In this document: one piece after another, positions 1-8,207 of the stretch
How positions within the stretch are numbered: position 1 is the stretch's first letter
Layout of the letters: each line of letters starts with the position of its first letter
Assembly (NCBI RefSeq): GCF_009764265.1
Contig: NZ_RWIR01000055.1
Coordinates: 143,218 to 207,217, forward strand
Reading direction: 5' to 3'
Length of the DNA stretch: 64,000 bases
Source of the DNA: Pseudomonas sp. PB101
GTDB lineage: Bacteria > Pseudomonadota > Gammaproteobacteria > Pseudomonadales > Pseudomonadaceae
Translations under genes and position numbers: made by a program
The notes under the pieces: model-generated
What the model saw: the letters and a program-made list of their open reading frames with translations, nothing else
What the model was told of the DNA's origin: nothing
The model's database searches: none

Positions 1-242
1 GGGTGACCTTGAACAGTCGCTTCTTCCGCAAATCCATGGAAACCCTGGAAATCCTCAACAAGGAATATGCCGTGCTACGTGTCGATGAGCAGATTGACGC
101 GCCGGCCATCGGCCTGCGTGCGACCAATCGTTACTGGGTCGATCCCGTTGACGGTTTCATTGTGCAGAGTGAGCAGCAACTGACCTCGCAGCTGCGGGTC
201 AAGATCGTGCAACTGACCCCTGACCGCAGGCATGCCCGGTGA
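1..242 (+). CDS. YjbF/GfcB-like outer-membrane lipoprotein, 3' part only
   Basis: Only the last 80 or so codons are in the window. The frame is open to the left edge, so the GTG at position 3 is probably an internal codon. The visible part has the beta-rich sequence expected of the C-terminal half of YjbF/GfcB lipoproteins (family length about 210 residues), including the stretch GLRATNRYWVDP. In this family the protein works with YjbG and YjbH in secretion of an exopolysaccharide across the outer membrane. Its stop overlaps the GTG start of the next gene (GTGA), so the genes are translationally coupled. Assignment rests on sequence character plus the two downstream neighbours. Confidence 0.7.
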   Translation, partial: VTLNSRFFRKSMETLEILNKEYAVLRVDEQIDAPAIGLRATNRYWVDPVDGFIVQSEQQLTSQLRVKIVQLTPDRRHAR

Positions 243-1000
243 AGCGGGTCAGGGCTCTATCGGCATGCCTGCTGTTCATCGCCGGCGCCTGCCATGCAAC
301 GGTCACCGTCACCGGTGATGTTGCCAATCCGGGGGCGGTCGAGCTGCCGGCGGGCGGGCGATTGCTGGACGTGATCAGCGTGGCACAGCCCAATGCCGAG
401 AGTTACTGGTTGGCGGGCGTATTGCTGCGTCAGTCCCTGGTCGAGCAACAGACCCGGCTCAAGGTCGGGGTGCTGTTTGATCTGGACGTGCTGCAGCGCA
501 TGGCCGTGCTTTTCGACAGGCCGAGCCGGGCTGCCCTGGCGGTGCGGTTGGCCGAGCAAGTCAGGCGCATGCCGGTCACTGGGCGCCAGGTGGCTGTCCT
601 GGACCCGGTCGCCGTGGAAGTCGGGTTTGCCCGCAACATTCGCCTGGACGACGGCGATCGCCTCATCTACCCGTTGCGGGTCGACGAAGTCGAGGTGCTC
701 GGCGCTGTCGCCGAGTCGTGTCGGTTGCCCTATCAAGCGCTGCAAGAGGCCCGCGATTACCTGCAGGGTTGCACACCGCTTGTCGATGCGGACGCCGATT
801 ACCTGTGGTTGATCCAGCCCAACGGCGTCACCCGGCGCGTCGGCATTGCCCACTGGAATCGCGAGAGCGGGCAGATACCTGCCGCCGGCAGCAAGATTCT
901 GGTCCCGGTCAAAAGCGATGACCTTGATCCGCCTATCCCTGAACTGAATCAGCAGTTGGCCGAATTTATTGCCACGCAGCTGGCTGAGGTGGTTCGTTGA
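239..1000 (+). CDS. GfcC/YjbG-like periplasmic capsule/exopolysaccharide protein
   Basis: 253 residues from a GTG start that overlaps the upstream stop. An N-terminal Sec signal peptide (KR, then the hydrophobic LSACLLFIAGACHA) is cleaved near residue 20. The mature protein opens with a beta-strand unit, VTVTGDVANPGAVELPAGG, typical of the SLBB-like domains of GfcC, and a second such unit (VEVLGAVAESCRLPY) lies near residue 160. GfcC is a soluble periplasmic protein of group 4 capsule or YjbEFGH polysaccharide systems; its exact biochemical role is not known. It overlaps yjbH by 4 bases (TTGA), so the three genes form one operon. Confidence 0.8.
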   Translation: MKRVRALSACLLFIAGACHATVTVTGDVANPGAVELPAGGRLLDVISVAQPNAESYWLAGVLLRQSLVEQQTRLKVGVLFDLDVLQRMAVLFDRPSRAALAVRLAEQVRRMPVTGRQVAVLDPVAVEVGFARNIRLDDGDRLIYPLRVDEVEVLGAVAESCRLPYQALQEARDYLQGCTPLVDADADYLWLIQPNGVTRRVGIAHWNRESGQIPAAGSKILVPVKSDDLDPPIPELNQQLAEFIATQLAEVVR

Positions 1001-3075
1001 ATTTACGTTTTGCAGCCGTATTGTTATTGCCGTGTGGTCTGGCTCATGCAGAACCACGCATTACCCAGAATGATTTCGGTGGCGCAGGCTTGTTACAAAC
1101 GCCGACGGCGCGCATGGCGCCGGCCGGTGAGTTGAGTCTGAATGCCAACCGCACCGACCCCTATAGTCGCTACAGCGTTTCACTTCAGCCATTTGAGTGG
1201 CTGGAAGGCTCGTTTCGCTACACCGCGATCACCAACCGCCCTTACGGCCCTGAATCGCTGAGTGGCAGCCAGAGCTACAAGGACAAGGCGGTCGACCTCA
1301 AGGCCCGCCTGTGGGAAGAAAGCCATTGGGCGCCCGAGGTGGCCGTGGGCTTCCGGGACATCGGTGGTACAGGCCTGTTCTCCAGTGAATTCGTGGTGGC
1401 CAACAAGCGCTACGACAATCTTGATTTCAGCGCCGGCATTGCCTGGGGTTACCTGGGCAACCGCGGTGACTTCGAAAACCCGCTGGGCTACATCAGTGAT
1501 CGCTTCAAGACCCGGCCCGACAGCGAGGGCACCGGTGATGTCAACGCCGGGGCCTATTTTCGCGGCAGCCCTTCCTTTTTCGGCGGCGTGAGCTATCAGA
1601 CGCCCTGGGATCGGCTCAGTCTGAAACTCGAATACGAAGGCAACGATTACAAGCACGAGCCGAAGGACAACGAGATCAAGCAGGACTCGCCGATCAACCT
1701 CGGCGCGGTGTTCAAGCTGACTGACTCGATCGACGTCAGCGCGGCCTGGGAGCGCGGCAACACGGCGATGTTCGGCGTCACTTTCCATACCAACTTTGTC
1801 AGCCGCAAGGCGCCGGCGAAGACGTTCGACCCGCCGGCTGAACCCTTGCCAGTGAAAGCGCCAAGCACCGGGATGGATCAGGTCAACTGGGCCGATGTGT
1901 CCCGGCGCCTGCAGCAAAATGCCGGGTACAAGGTCGAGCGCATCAGCCAGCGCGATTCCGAGTTGATCGTGTATGGCGAGCAGCAGCGTTACTTCCATTC
2001 GGCCAAGGCCGTTGGCCGGGCGAGCCGGATTCTGGACAACAGCGTCAACGACGATATCGACTGGTTCACCGTAGTGAACAAGCGCTACGACTTGCCGCTC
2101 GAAGAAACCAGCGTGCCACGGCAAACCTTCCGCGAAGTGATCAACAACGAGGAGCCGCTGCAAACGCTGCACCGCACCACCGAAATCAACCCGGCGATGC
2201 CGCACAACGAGAAAACCCTCTACACCGAAGCGATGCAGCCATTCGCTTATGGCGTCGGACTGGGCTTCAAGCAGAACGTCGGTGGCCCCGATGGCTTGCT
2301 CTATCAGTTCAGTGCCGACGCGGACGCCGAGTACCGCTTCAACCGCAACACCTGGTGGAGCGGCTTGCTCAGTGCCAACCTGATCAACAACTTCGACAAG
2401 TTCACCTATGACGCACCCAGCGGCTTGCCCCGCGTGCGCACGGACTTGCGCCAGTACATGACCACGTCCGACGTCACCATGCCGTTGTTCCAGTTCAGCC
2501 ATGCCGAACAGTTGGACAAGGACCTGTATGGCATGGTGTACGGTGGCTACCTGGAGTCGATGTTTGCCGGCGTCGGTGGCGAGGTGCTGTTCCGTCCGAC
2601 CGGCGAGCGCTGGTCGTTGGGCGCGGACCTGAACTACGTCCGCCAGCGTGAGTTCGACCAAGGGTTTGGCTTGCGTGATTATTCAGTGGTGACCGGCCAC
2701 ATCACCGGCTACACCGACTTGCCCTACGATACGCTGGCAGCCGTCAGCGTCGGGCGTTACCTGGCAGGCGACTGGGGCGGCACGCTGGATATCTCGCGAG
2801 AGTTTTCCAACGGGGTACGGCTTGGTGCCTGGGCAACGATCACCACCGCAACCGGTGCTGAATACGGCGAAGGTAGTTTCGACAAAGGCATCTACCTGTC
2901 CATTCCGTTCGACGAACTGATGAGCATGTCGACCATGCGCCGCGCCAACCTCGTCTGGTCGCCACTGACCCGGGACGGCGGTGCACGGCTCAATCGCAGC
3001 TACCAGTTGCACTCCATGACCGACAGTCGCGACGACGACATGTTCTATCGCAACTTCGAGAAGATCACCGAGTAA
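997..3075 (+). CDS. YjbH/GfcD-like outer-membrane beta-barrel protein
   Basis: 692 residues starting at a TTG that overlaps the previous stop. There is a short signal peptide (LRFAAVLLLPCGLAHA) and then the GLLQTPTARM segment usual near the N-terminus of YjbH proteins. The rest is rich in alternating beta-strand sequence with aromatic girdles, as expected of a large outer-membrane barrel; two barrel-like halves are separated by a linker near residues 265-350. YjbH is thought to help export an exopolysaccharide. The gene ends the operon and is followed by a REP doublet and a convergent terminator. The substrate polysaccharide cannot be told from the sequence. Confidence 0.85.
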   Translation: MNLRFAAVLLLPCGLAHAEPRITQNDFGGAGLLQTPTARMAPAGELSLNANRTDPYSRYSVSLQPFEWLEGSFRYTAITNRPYGPESLSGSQSYKDKAVDLKARLWEESHWAPEVAVGFRDIGGTGLFSSEFVVANKRYDNLDFSAGIAWGYLGNRGDFENPLGYISDRFKTRPDSEGTGDVNAGAYFRGSPSFFGGVSYQTPWDRLSLKLEYEGNDYKHEPKDNEIKQDSPINLGAVFKLTDSIDVSAAWERGNTAMFGVTFHTNFVSRKAPAKTFDPPAEPLPVKAPSTGMDQVNWADVSRRLQQNAGYKVERISQRDSELIVYGEQQRYFHSAKAVGRASRILDNSVNDDIDWFTVVNKRYDLPLEETSVPRQTFREVINNEEPLQTLHRTTEINPAMPHNEKTLYTEAMQPFAYGVGLGFKQNVGGPDGLLYQFSADADAEYRFNRNTWWSGLLSANLINNFDKFTYDAPSGLPRVRTDLRQYMTTSDVTMPLFQFSHAEQLDKDLYGMVYGGYLESMFAGVGGEVLFRPTGERWSLGADLNYVRQREFDQGFGLRDYSVVTGHITGYTDLPYDTLAAVSVGRYLAGDWGGTLDISREFSNGVRLGAWATITTATGAEYGEGSFDKGIYLSIPFDELMSMSTMRRANLVWSPLTRDGGARLNRSYQLHSMTDSRDDDMFYRNFEKITE

Positions 3076-3076
3076 C

Positions 3077-3168
3077 CTGCAGGAGCGAGCCTGCTCGCGA
3101 TGGCGTCGGTACATTCAGCATTGATGTTGACTGACCCAACGCCTTCGCGAGCAGGCTCGCTCCTACAG
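3077..3168. repeat. REP doublet (REPIN-like)
   Basis: Two copies of a pseudomonad REP core face each other: CAGGAGCGAGCCTGCTCGCG at the left and its near reverse complement at 3145-3168. About 45 bases lie between them. Such inverted pairs are dispersed non-coding elements of Pseudomonas, and here one lies between convergent genes. It differs in core from the REP units near 63.5 kb. Confidence 0.85.
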
Positions 3169-3224
3169 TGGTTTTTTGCTGATCCAGAAATCCGGGTAGA
3201 CCCCCGACTCCCAAATCACAGCCA

Positions 3225-3249
3225 CAAAAAAGGGGACTTGCGTCCCCTT
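3225..3249 (-). terminator. Rho-independent terminator of the sugar transferase gene
   Basis: Read on the minus strand there is an 8-bp stem AAGGGGAC/GTCCCCTT with a 4-base loop, followed by a run of T. It lies 30 bases beyond the stop of the leftward sugar phosphotransferase gene. Confidence 0.85.
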
Positions 3250-3278
3250 GCGGTGTTGCCTTGTGCAGCCCTAAACCA

Positions 3279-4673
3279 TCAGTAGATGTCTTTCGACAAC
3301 AAGGTGAACGGCGTCTTCACCAAAATCTTCAGGTCCAGCCACAACGACCAGTTGTTGATGTACTTGAGGTCGATCTCGACACGCTTCTGCATCTTGTCGA
3401 TGGTGTCGGTCTCGCCACGGCAACCGTTGATCTGCGCCAGGCCAGTGATGCCCGGTTTGATTCGATGGCGCGCCATGTAGGCGAGAATCTTCCCGGAGTA
3501 GTAGTTGTTGTGCGCGATGGCGTGAGGGCGCGGGCCGACCAGTGCCATGTGCCCTTGCAGCACGTTGAACAGTTGCGGCAACTCGTCCAGCGAAGTGCGA
3601 CGGATGAAGCGTCCGACGGCGGTGATGCGCGAGTCATTACGGCTGGCCTGCTTGACCTCATGATCATCGTGCACACGCATGGAGCGGAACTTCCAGACCT
3701 GAATCACCCTGCCGTTCCAGCCATGACGGTCCTGCTTGAAGAACACCGGGCCGGGGGAGTTGAGCTTCACGGCCAGGGCAATGACTAGCAAAACCGGGCT
3801 CAGCAGGATAATGGCCAGCAGGGCCACGCTTTTTTCCACCAGGCTTTTGCTGAGCGCGGCGGTGGGCCGGCTGGTCAGCGGACTTTCGTTCAAGTAGATC
3901 GCCGGCAGGCCATCCACGACTTTCACCGAGTGATTGAGCAGCGTCAGGCTGTTCAAGTCCGGCACCCAGACCACGTCAACGCTGGCATCCAGCAAATCGA
4001 CGTACATGGCTTCGATTTTTGCCGCTTCCGACAGGGGCAGGGTGATGTACAAGCGACGGATGTCATGGGTCTTGATCAGTTCCAGCAGGTCTTCCTGGGC
4101 GCCGACGATGCGCGGTGCGCCCGGCTCCATGGCAGGAAGGGCACCGTTGCTGACCAGGCCCACCAATGGCAGGTTTTCGAGGTCGCTCAGTTTGTTCGCC
4201 AATCCCAGCGCCAGTTCACCGGTGCCGACGATCAGGGTTTTATGCTCGCTTTTGCGGGACCGCTGGTAGAACTTCGAGAACGCATGCAGCGGCGCATACA
4301 GCAACGCCTGGCCGAGGAAACCGTACACCGCCCAACCCAGGATGACTTGCCGGGAAAACAGCTCATCGGCCTTGCAGATAAACGCGATGCAGGCCAGCGC
4401 CGCCATCGTCATGGACCAGCCCATGAACAGGCGTCCCAGCCCTGACAGATAATTGTCTCTTTTTCGGTACACACCACTGAACGTATAAGCCGGAACCGAG
4501 GCCAGTACGGCGAGCGTTGCGCACATTCGGTAATAGAACTCGACCGTTCCAGTGTGCCGCTCGGCAAGTATGAACAACAGAGAAACTACAAAGCCCTGTG
4601 CCAGCGCCCATTGCCCCCAAAAGGTAAGTCCCTTGAGGCCGGTGTTTCGATTGATACTAAGAGTAAGATCCAT
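3279..4673 (-). CDS. Undecaprenyl-phosphate glucose phosphotransferase (WcaJ/WbaP family)
   Basis: About 464 residues. The N-terminal third has four predicted membrane helices, then a Rossmann-like segment (KTLIVGTGELALGLANKL, near residue 150). A fifth hydrophobic helix leads into the bacterial sugar-transferase domain with KFRSM, DELPQLFNVLQG, LVGPRP and PGITGLAQI. These proteins transfer a hexose-1-phosphate, usually glucose, from the UDP-sugar to undecaprenyl phosphate, the first step of exopolysaccharide repeat assembly at the inner membrane. I prefer the ATG at 4673, preceded by GGGGAT, over the one at 4697, which has no clear ribosome site. It is convergent with the yjbH operon, consistent with a shared polysaccharide pathway. 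Sugar specificity is inferred from the family. Confidence 0.88.
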   Translation of the reverse strand: MDLTLSINRNTGLKGLTFWGQWALAQGFVVSLLFILAERHTGTVEFYYRMCATLAVLASVPAYTFSGVYRKRDNYLSGLGRLFMGWSMTMAALACIAFICKADELFSRQVILGWAVYGFLGQALLYAPLHAFSKFYQRSRKSEHKTLIVGTGELALGLANKLSDLENLPLVGLVSNGALPAMEPGAPRIVGAQEDLLELIKTHDIRRLYITLPLSEAAKIEAMYVDLLDASVDVVWVPDLNSLTLLNHSVKVVDGLPAIYLNESPLTSRPTAALSKSLVEKSVALLAIILLSPVLLVIALAVKLNSPGPVFFKQDRHGWNGRVIQVWKFRSMRVHDDHEVKQASRNDSRITAVGRFIRRTSLDELPQLFNVLQGHMALVGPRPHAIAHNNYYSGKILAYMARHRIKPGITGLAQINGCRGETDTIDKMQKRVEIDLKYINNWSLWLDLKILVKTPFTLLSKDIY

Positions 4674-5065
4674 ACAATATCCCCAAAAGACGTCCATTCA
4701 GGTTTCGACAGTTGAAATCCGAGTTGTTAAACAGACTTTTTATTGTTGTTGTAGTGAGTGTCCTGAGGTAACAACGTCGATATGCCGAACTGTCGTCAGT
4801 CAATAGACTAAGTTATTAGCGGGGATGCTGTCTGACGAGTTCTAACAAGATGGCAAAGTGCCAACTATTAAGTTTTTAGAAAAGGCCGAGCGTTAGAAAA
4901 GGTCGAATGGAAGGGGGTGAATACTTAGAGTGGTGTTTGGTATTGTTGGAGGGGTGGGGATGAGGGCGGTTTGACTGGCGCGGAGGTTGAAACCAAACAG
5001 AGTGCTTTTTTTATTGTTGTAATCGCACTGTTTCTGTTTGTTTTATTCGCTAAAGGTGTAAGCGT
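4674..5065. other. Intergenic region, no gene seen
   Basis: About 390 bases, more AT-rich than the neighbours, with no convincing reading frame. It must hold the promoter of the sugar transferase. An imperfect inverted repeat at about 4998-5036 (AACAGAGTGC against GCACTGTTT) lies just beyond the stop of the leftward regulator gene and could act as a weak terminator, although no clean T run follows it. Confidence 0.5.
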
Positions 5066-5725
5066 TTACGCCACGACTTCCTGGATCAGGCAATAGCCAC
5101 GATTCCTTACTGCACGAAACAGGCGTTCACCGTTACTGGCCATTTTGAATTTGTCTTGCAGCCGACTCAGGCACATTTCCAGGCCACGGTATTGTTCCGG
5201 CTCCCTGCCGATGCTGAGGATCAGTTCGTCTCGACTGACGACACGCTCTTCATGGTGCAGCATTTTCTTTACCAGCGCGGCTTCCAACCCGGTCAGGCTG
5301 ATCTCGACGCCCTCTTTTACCAATGCGCTTTGATCCTTGTCGAGTTGCCAGGCCTTGCTGCAAGGAGTATCGCCCTCGATGGTTCGCGCAATGTCGCTGG
5401 CTGCCCCGGCTGTTGCCGGCATGCTGTGGAAAGGATTCGTCGATTGCGCTGCCAGCCATTCGGATTCCAGGGTGGCCAGTAGTCGCTGTGTATCATGTTC
5501 GATACTGCGCGCGACGTTTTTCCTTGAAACGCTTGGGTAGCTGAACTCCATCAGCACGGGAGCGGAAGAGGGCGAAGCAACACCTTCAATAAACATTTGT
5601 GCCTGGGAGGTGCCAAACGAGTTGAAGCGCTCACTGGACAGGATGGTCTCAAGTTCACGCTGAGACGTTGTGCTGTGGGTCACGACGACAAAGTATTTTC
5701 TTGGGAGGGTTGTACTAGTTTCCAT
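5066..5725 (-). CDS. Winged-helix (OmpR-type C-terminal domain) regulator
   Basis: 219 residues from the ATG at 5725, preceded by a good ribosome site (CAGGAGAGAC). A longer frame extends upstream to 5938, but that extension has no protein character. Residues 130-218 form a winged-helix domain of the Trans_reg_C type: ISLTGLEAALVKKMLHHEERVVSRDELI, then a recognition-helix region (LEMCLSRLQDKF) and the closing wing (FRAVRNRGYCLI). The N-terminal 100 residues do not show the receiver-domain pattern of response regulators. Likely a DNA-binding regulator controlled by something other than canonical phosphorylation; the targets, perhaps the adjacent polysaccharide genes, are inference. Confidence 0.75.
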   Translation of the reverse strand: METSTTLPRKYFVVVTHSTTSQRELETILSSERFNSFGTSQAQMFIEGVASPSSAPVLMEFSYPSVSRKNVARSIEHDTQRLLATLESEWLAAQSTNPFHSMPATAGAASDIARTIEGDTPCSKAWQLDKDQSALVKEGVEISLTGLEAALVKKMLHHEERVVSRDELILSIGREPEQYRGLEMCLSRLQDKFKMASNGERLFRAVRNRGYCLIQEVVA

Positions 5726-6019
5726 GTCTCTCTCCTGAAGTACACACCAAATTTGGCTAAAAGATGATCGGCAGGGGAGCAATGACTCCCTGGGAAGTAG
5801 TCGAAAGGCAGGGTCTGGGCCCAAGTTTGGCCCTCGATGGGTTCCACTCGATCTGCTGCTATAGAATAAACTTTTATTGTTATGGTTCGATGTTGCCACG
5901 GTCATGGAATCGATAAATGCCTTTGGTATGAAATACAAAAAAACGATGAAGTCGAGATCTTTGTGCCGTTGAGAAAAACGTCTGTTTAGTTGGTGCTAAA
6001 GCGCCATCACTTCTGTGTG

Positions 6020-6760
6020 TCAGGGGGTTGAAATCAGACCTCTCATCAACCGGTACCCATGCCCCCTGATGCTTTGGATGGCGTTTGTGCCATACATGTC
6101 CTTGATTTTTCCACGAAGGCGGCTGATCGACTTTTCCAAAGCCCTGGGGTCATAAAAGTTGGTGTTGAGCCCCATGATGTTGGCGATTTCATCGTGACTT
6201 AGTATGTGGTTACTGGTTTGCGCAAAGGCTTCCAGGATCTTCATTTCTGCAAAGGAGATGTCCAGCTTCTTGCTGGTACCCAGTAGGCAAATACGGGTAG
6301 GGTCCAATATCAAATTGATATCTCTTTGCCATTCTTCACTGCTGAAGAACTCGGCGAGCGACTCAGGGCTTTCATCGGAAAGGGTATTGAGCTTGATACA
6401 GTAGTCGGCCCCCGCAAGATAGTACTTGATCTTGTTGTAGGTGCCTCGGCCTGTGATGACCGCGCAAATGATGGGTTTCAAGTTGCCGTTGCGCAGGTTT
6501 TCCACTAGCGCGAGGCTTTCTTCGAGGGCCGGAGGGCTGTCGATGATGATGAAGATGGCGCGATACGAACCGGAGCGTTCATTCTTCTTGACTGTACTAG
6601 TGTAGGCATTGGCCTCTAGTGCCATATCGGTCCGCACATGCCTTGCGACTTGCGTTCTAAAATGTTCAGCCACGCCACGGGTACGACCCAGAGTGAGAAC
6701 TCCGGGTTCATCGTTTGTCTGGCGCTGGCTTCTAGTCGCTAAGTTCCCTGTAAGCATCAT
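6020..6760 (-). CDS. Winged-helix regulator with receiver-like N-terminus
   Basis: 246 residues. The C-terminal half is an OmpR-type winged helix (LDISFAEMKILEAFAQ, HDEIANIMG, ALEKSISRLRGKI, IQSIRGHGYRLM). The N-terminal half looks like a degenerate receiver: a hydrophobic strand IFIIIDSPP in the place of the phosphoacceptor strand and AGADYCIKL resembling the late receiver strand and Lys, but the acidic pair expected near the start is not evident. The start is uncertain: two adjacent ATG codons at 6760 and 6757 have only a weak ribosome site. It lies about 300 bases from a second winged-helix gene in the same direction. Function unknown beyond DNA binding. Confidence 0.72.
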   Translation of the reverse strand: MMLTGNLATRSQRQTNDEPGVLTLGRTRGVAEHFRTQVARHVRTDMALEANAYTSTVKKNERSGSYRAIFIIIDSPPALEESLALVENLRNGNLKPIICAVITGRGTYNKIKYYLAGADYCIKLNTLSDESPESLAEFFSSEEWQRDINLILDPTRICLLGTSKKLDISFAEMKILEAFAQTSNHILSHDEIANIMGLNTNFYDPRALEKSISRLRGKIKDMYGTNAIQSIRGHGYRLMRGLISTP

Positions 6761-7318
6761 GCATTGACTCGAATAGGTGCTGACATCGGGATGTTAAAGC
6801 ACCGGTTCTCATCTGTGACTGACAATTGGTAACATTTACGCGAATTTTAGACGTGGCTTCCGAGTTTTCTAACAATAGTTAAGCTTTTCAAGCTTTTAGT
6901 TGACTTTTTCCGGTGAGCTGAACTAGTGGGGTAGTGCCGTTAGATGGTGGCAATATGGAATTGTGCCACTCTTTTGAAACGATGGCGATTATTTTTTATG
7001 TCCTTTTGCCACTGTTTGGCCCACTGCGTGCCACCATTCATGCCAAGGTGCTGAATCTACTAAGAAACACAAATAGTGTGAGAGCGATCACACTTTATTG
7101 AGTGGCGAGACTTTTTTCCACTAAATACCTAAATATAGTTCCGGGGCGTTCGTACTCGGACGATTATTAACATGGCTTGAGTGTGTCTTTTGATAAGACA
7201 TATTCTTTCTCGCTACATCTGGTAATGGGTGTGGATGTCTCGATTGTTTTGCTTGAGCTACTCAATATCTGAGTGCAGTTGACGGATCGTTCCCAAAGAA
7301 CGGTCTGACGGAGGATTG
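6761..7318. other. Long AT-rich intergenic region
   Basis: About 560 bases between divergent genes, clearly more AT-rich than the flanks and without a credible frame. It must carry promoters for the leftward regulator and for uppP. A GG-N10-GC site, TGGCCC-N5-GTGC at 7017-7032, resembles a sigma-54 promoter, but one such match in this length can arise by chance. A small hairpin CGTTC/GAACG lies just before the uppP ribosome site. Confidence 0.45.
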
Positions 7319-8152
7319 ATGGATTTCTGGACCCTTTTCAAAGTGTTGATCCTGGGCGCGGTAGAGGGCCTGACTGAGTTTTTGCCGATCTCCAGTACGG
7401 GTCACCAGATTATTGTAGCGGACTTGCTGGGATTTGGCGGTGAACGCGCCATGGCGTTCAATATCATTATTCAATTGGGCGCCATTCTTGCCGTTGTCTG
7501 GGAGTTTCGGCGCAAAATCTCAGAGATCGTCAAAGGACTGCCGACCCAACGTAATGCACAACGATTCACCCTGAACTTGCTGATCGGTTTTCTTCCGGCC
7601 GTGGTTCTGGGTGTATTGTTCGCCGAGCAGATTCATCACTATCTGTTCAACCCGATCACCGTGGCAGTCGCCTTGGTCGTGGGCGGCATTGTCATGTTGT
7701 GGGCGGAGCAGAGGGACCACGTGGTGCACGTCGACCATGTCGACGACATGCGCTGGCCGGATGCGCTGAAGGTAGGCTTCGCGCAATGCCTGGCGATGAT
7801 ACCGGGCACTTCCCGCTCCGGATCGACCATTATCGGCGGCTTGCTGTTTGGTCTGTCGCGCAAGGCGGCCACCGAGTACTCGTTCTTCCTGGCGATGCCC
7901 ACCATGGTCGGCGCGGCGGTGTATTCAGGTTACAAGTACCGGGAACTGTTCCAGGCCAGCGACCTGCCGGTATTCGCCCTGGGCTTCGTCACAGCATTCT
8001 TTTTCGCCATGATCGCCGTACGCGGCTTGCTCAAGTTCATTGCGAACCACAGTTATGCCGCCTTCGCGTGGTACCGGATCGCTTTCGGATTGTTTATCCT
8101 GGCAACCTGGGCATTCGGTTGGGTGAACTGGACGGCGACGGCCGCCGGCTGA
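7319..8152 (+). CDS. uppP: Undecaprenyl-diphosphatase UppP (BacA)
   Basis: 277 residues from the ATG at 7319, which has GGAGG four bases upstream; the TTG at 7316 is too close to that site. The family signatures are present: EGLTEFLPISSTGHQ near residues 15-30 and PGTSRSGSTIIGG near 160-172, inside a polytopic membrane protein with about eight helices. UppP removes one phosphate from undecaprenyl diphosphate to recycle the lipid carrier used for peptidoglycan and surface polysaccharides, and it gives bacitracin resistance. Length and motifs are complete. It is convergent with dusA. Confidence 0.97.
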   Translation: MDFWTLFKVLILGAVEGLTEFLPISSTGHQIIVADLLGFGGERAMAFNIIIQLGAILAVVWEFRRKISEIVKGLPTQRNAQRFTLNLLIGFLPAVVLGVLFAEQIHHYLFNPITVAVALVVGGIVMLWAEQRDHVVHVDHVDDMRWPDALKVGFAQCLAMIPGTSRSGSTIIGGLLFGLSRKAATEYSFFLAMPTMVGAAVYSGYKYRELFQASDLPVFALGFVTAFFFAMIAVRGLLKFIANHSYAAFAWYRIAFGLFILATWAFGWVNWTATAAG

Positions 8153-8159
8153 CAGGTGC

Positions 8160-8183
8160 GCCAGGCGGATCAAACCGCCTGGC
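8160..8183. terminator. Hairpin between uppP and dusA
   Basis: A perfect 9-bp stem GCCAGGCGG/CCGCCTGGC with a 6-base loop lies between the convergent stops. There is no T run on the uppP side, so its strength as a terminator is uncertain. On the dusA side no long T run is seen either. Confidence 0.55.
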
Positions 8184-8207
8184 TGAAATGGCGAGAAAAA
8201 CCGGGCA

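Noticed and set aside
1180..2661. 493-codon minus-strand frame opposite yjbH
   Set aside because: It is a shadow of the well supported yjbH frame. The translation has no recognisable domain and there is no ribosome site.
4698..5065. Search for a small RNA or gene between sugar transferase and regulator
   Set aside because: Only a weak inverted repeat found; no promoter-terminator pair could be supported.
5726..5938. N-terminal extension of the 219-residue winged-helix protein
   Set aside because: Extension lacks protein character and a ribosome site; CAGGAGAGAC precedes the ATG at 5725.
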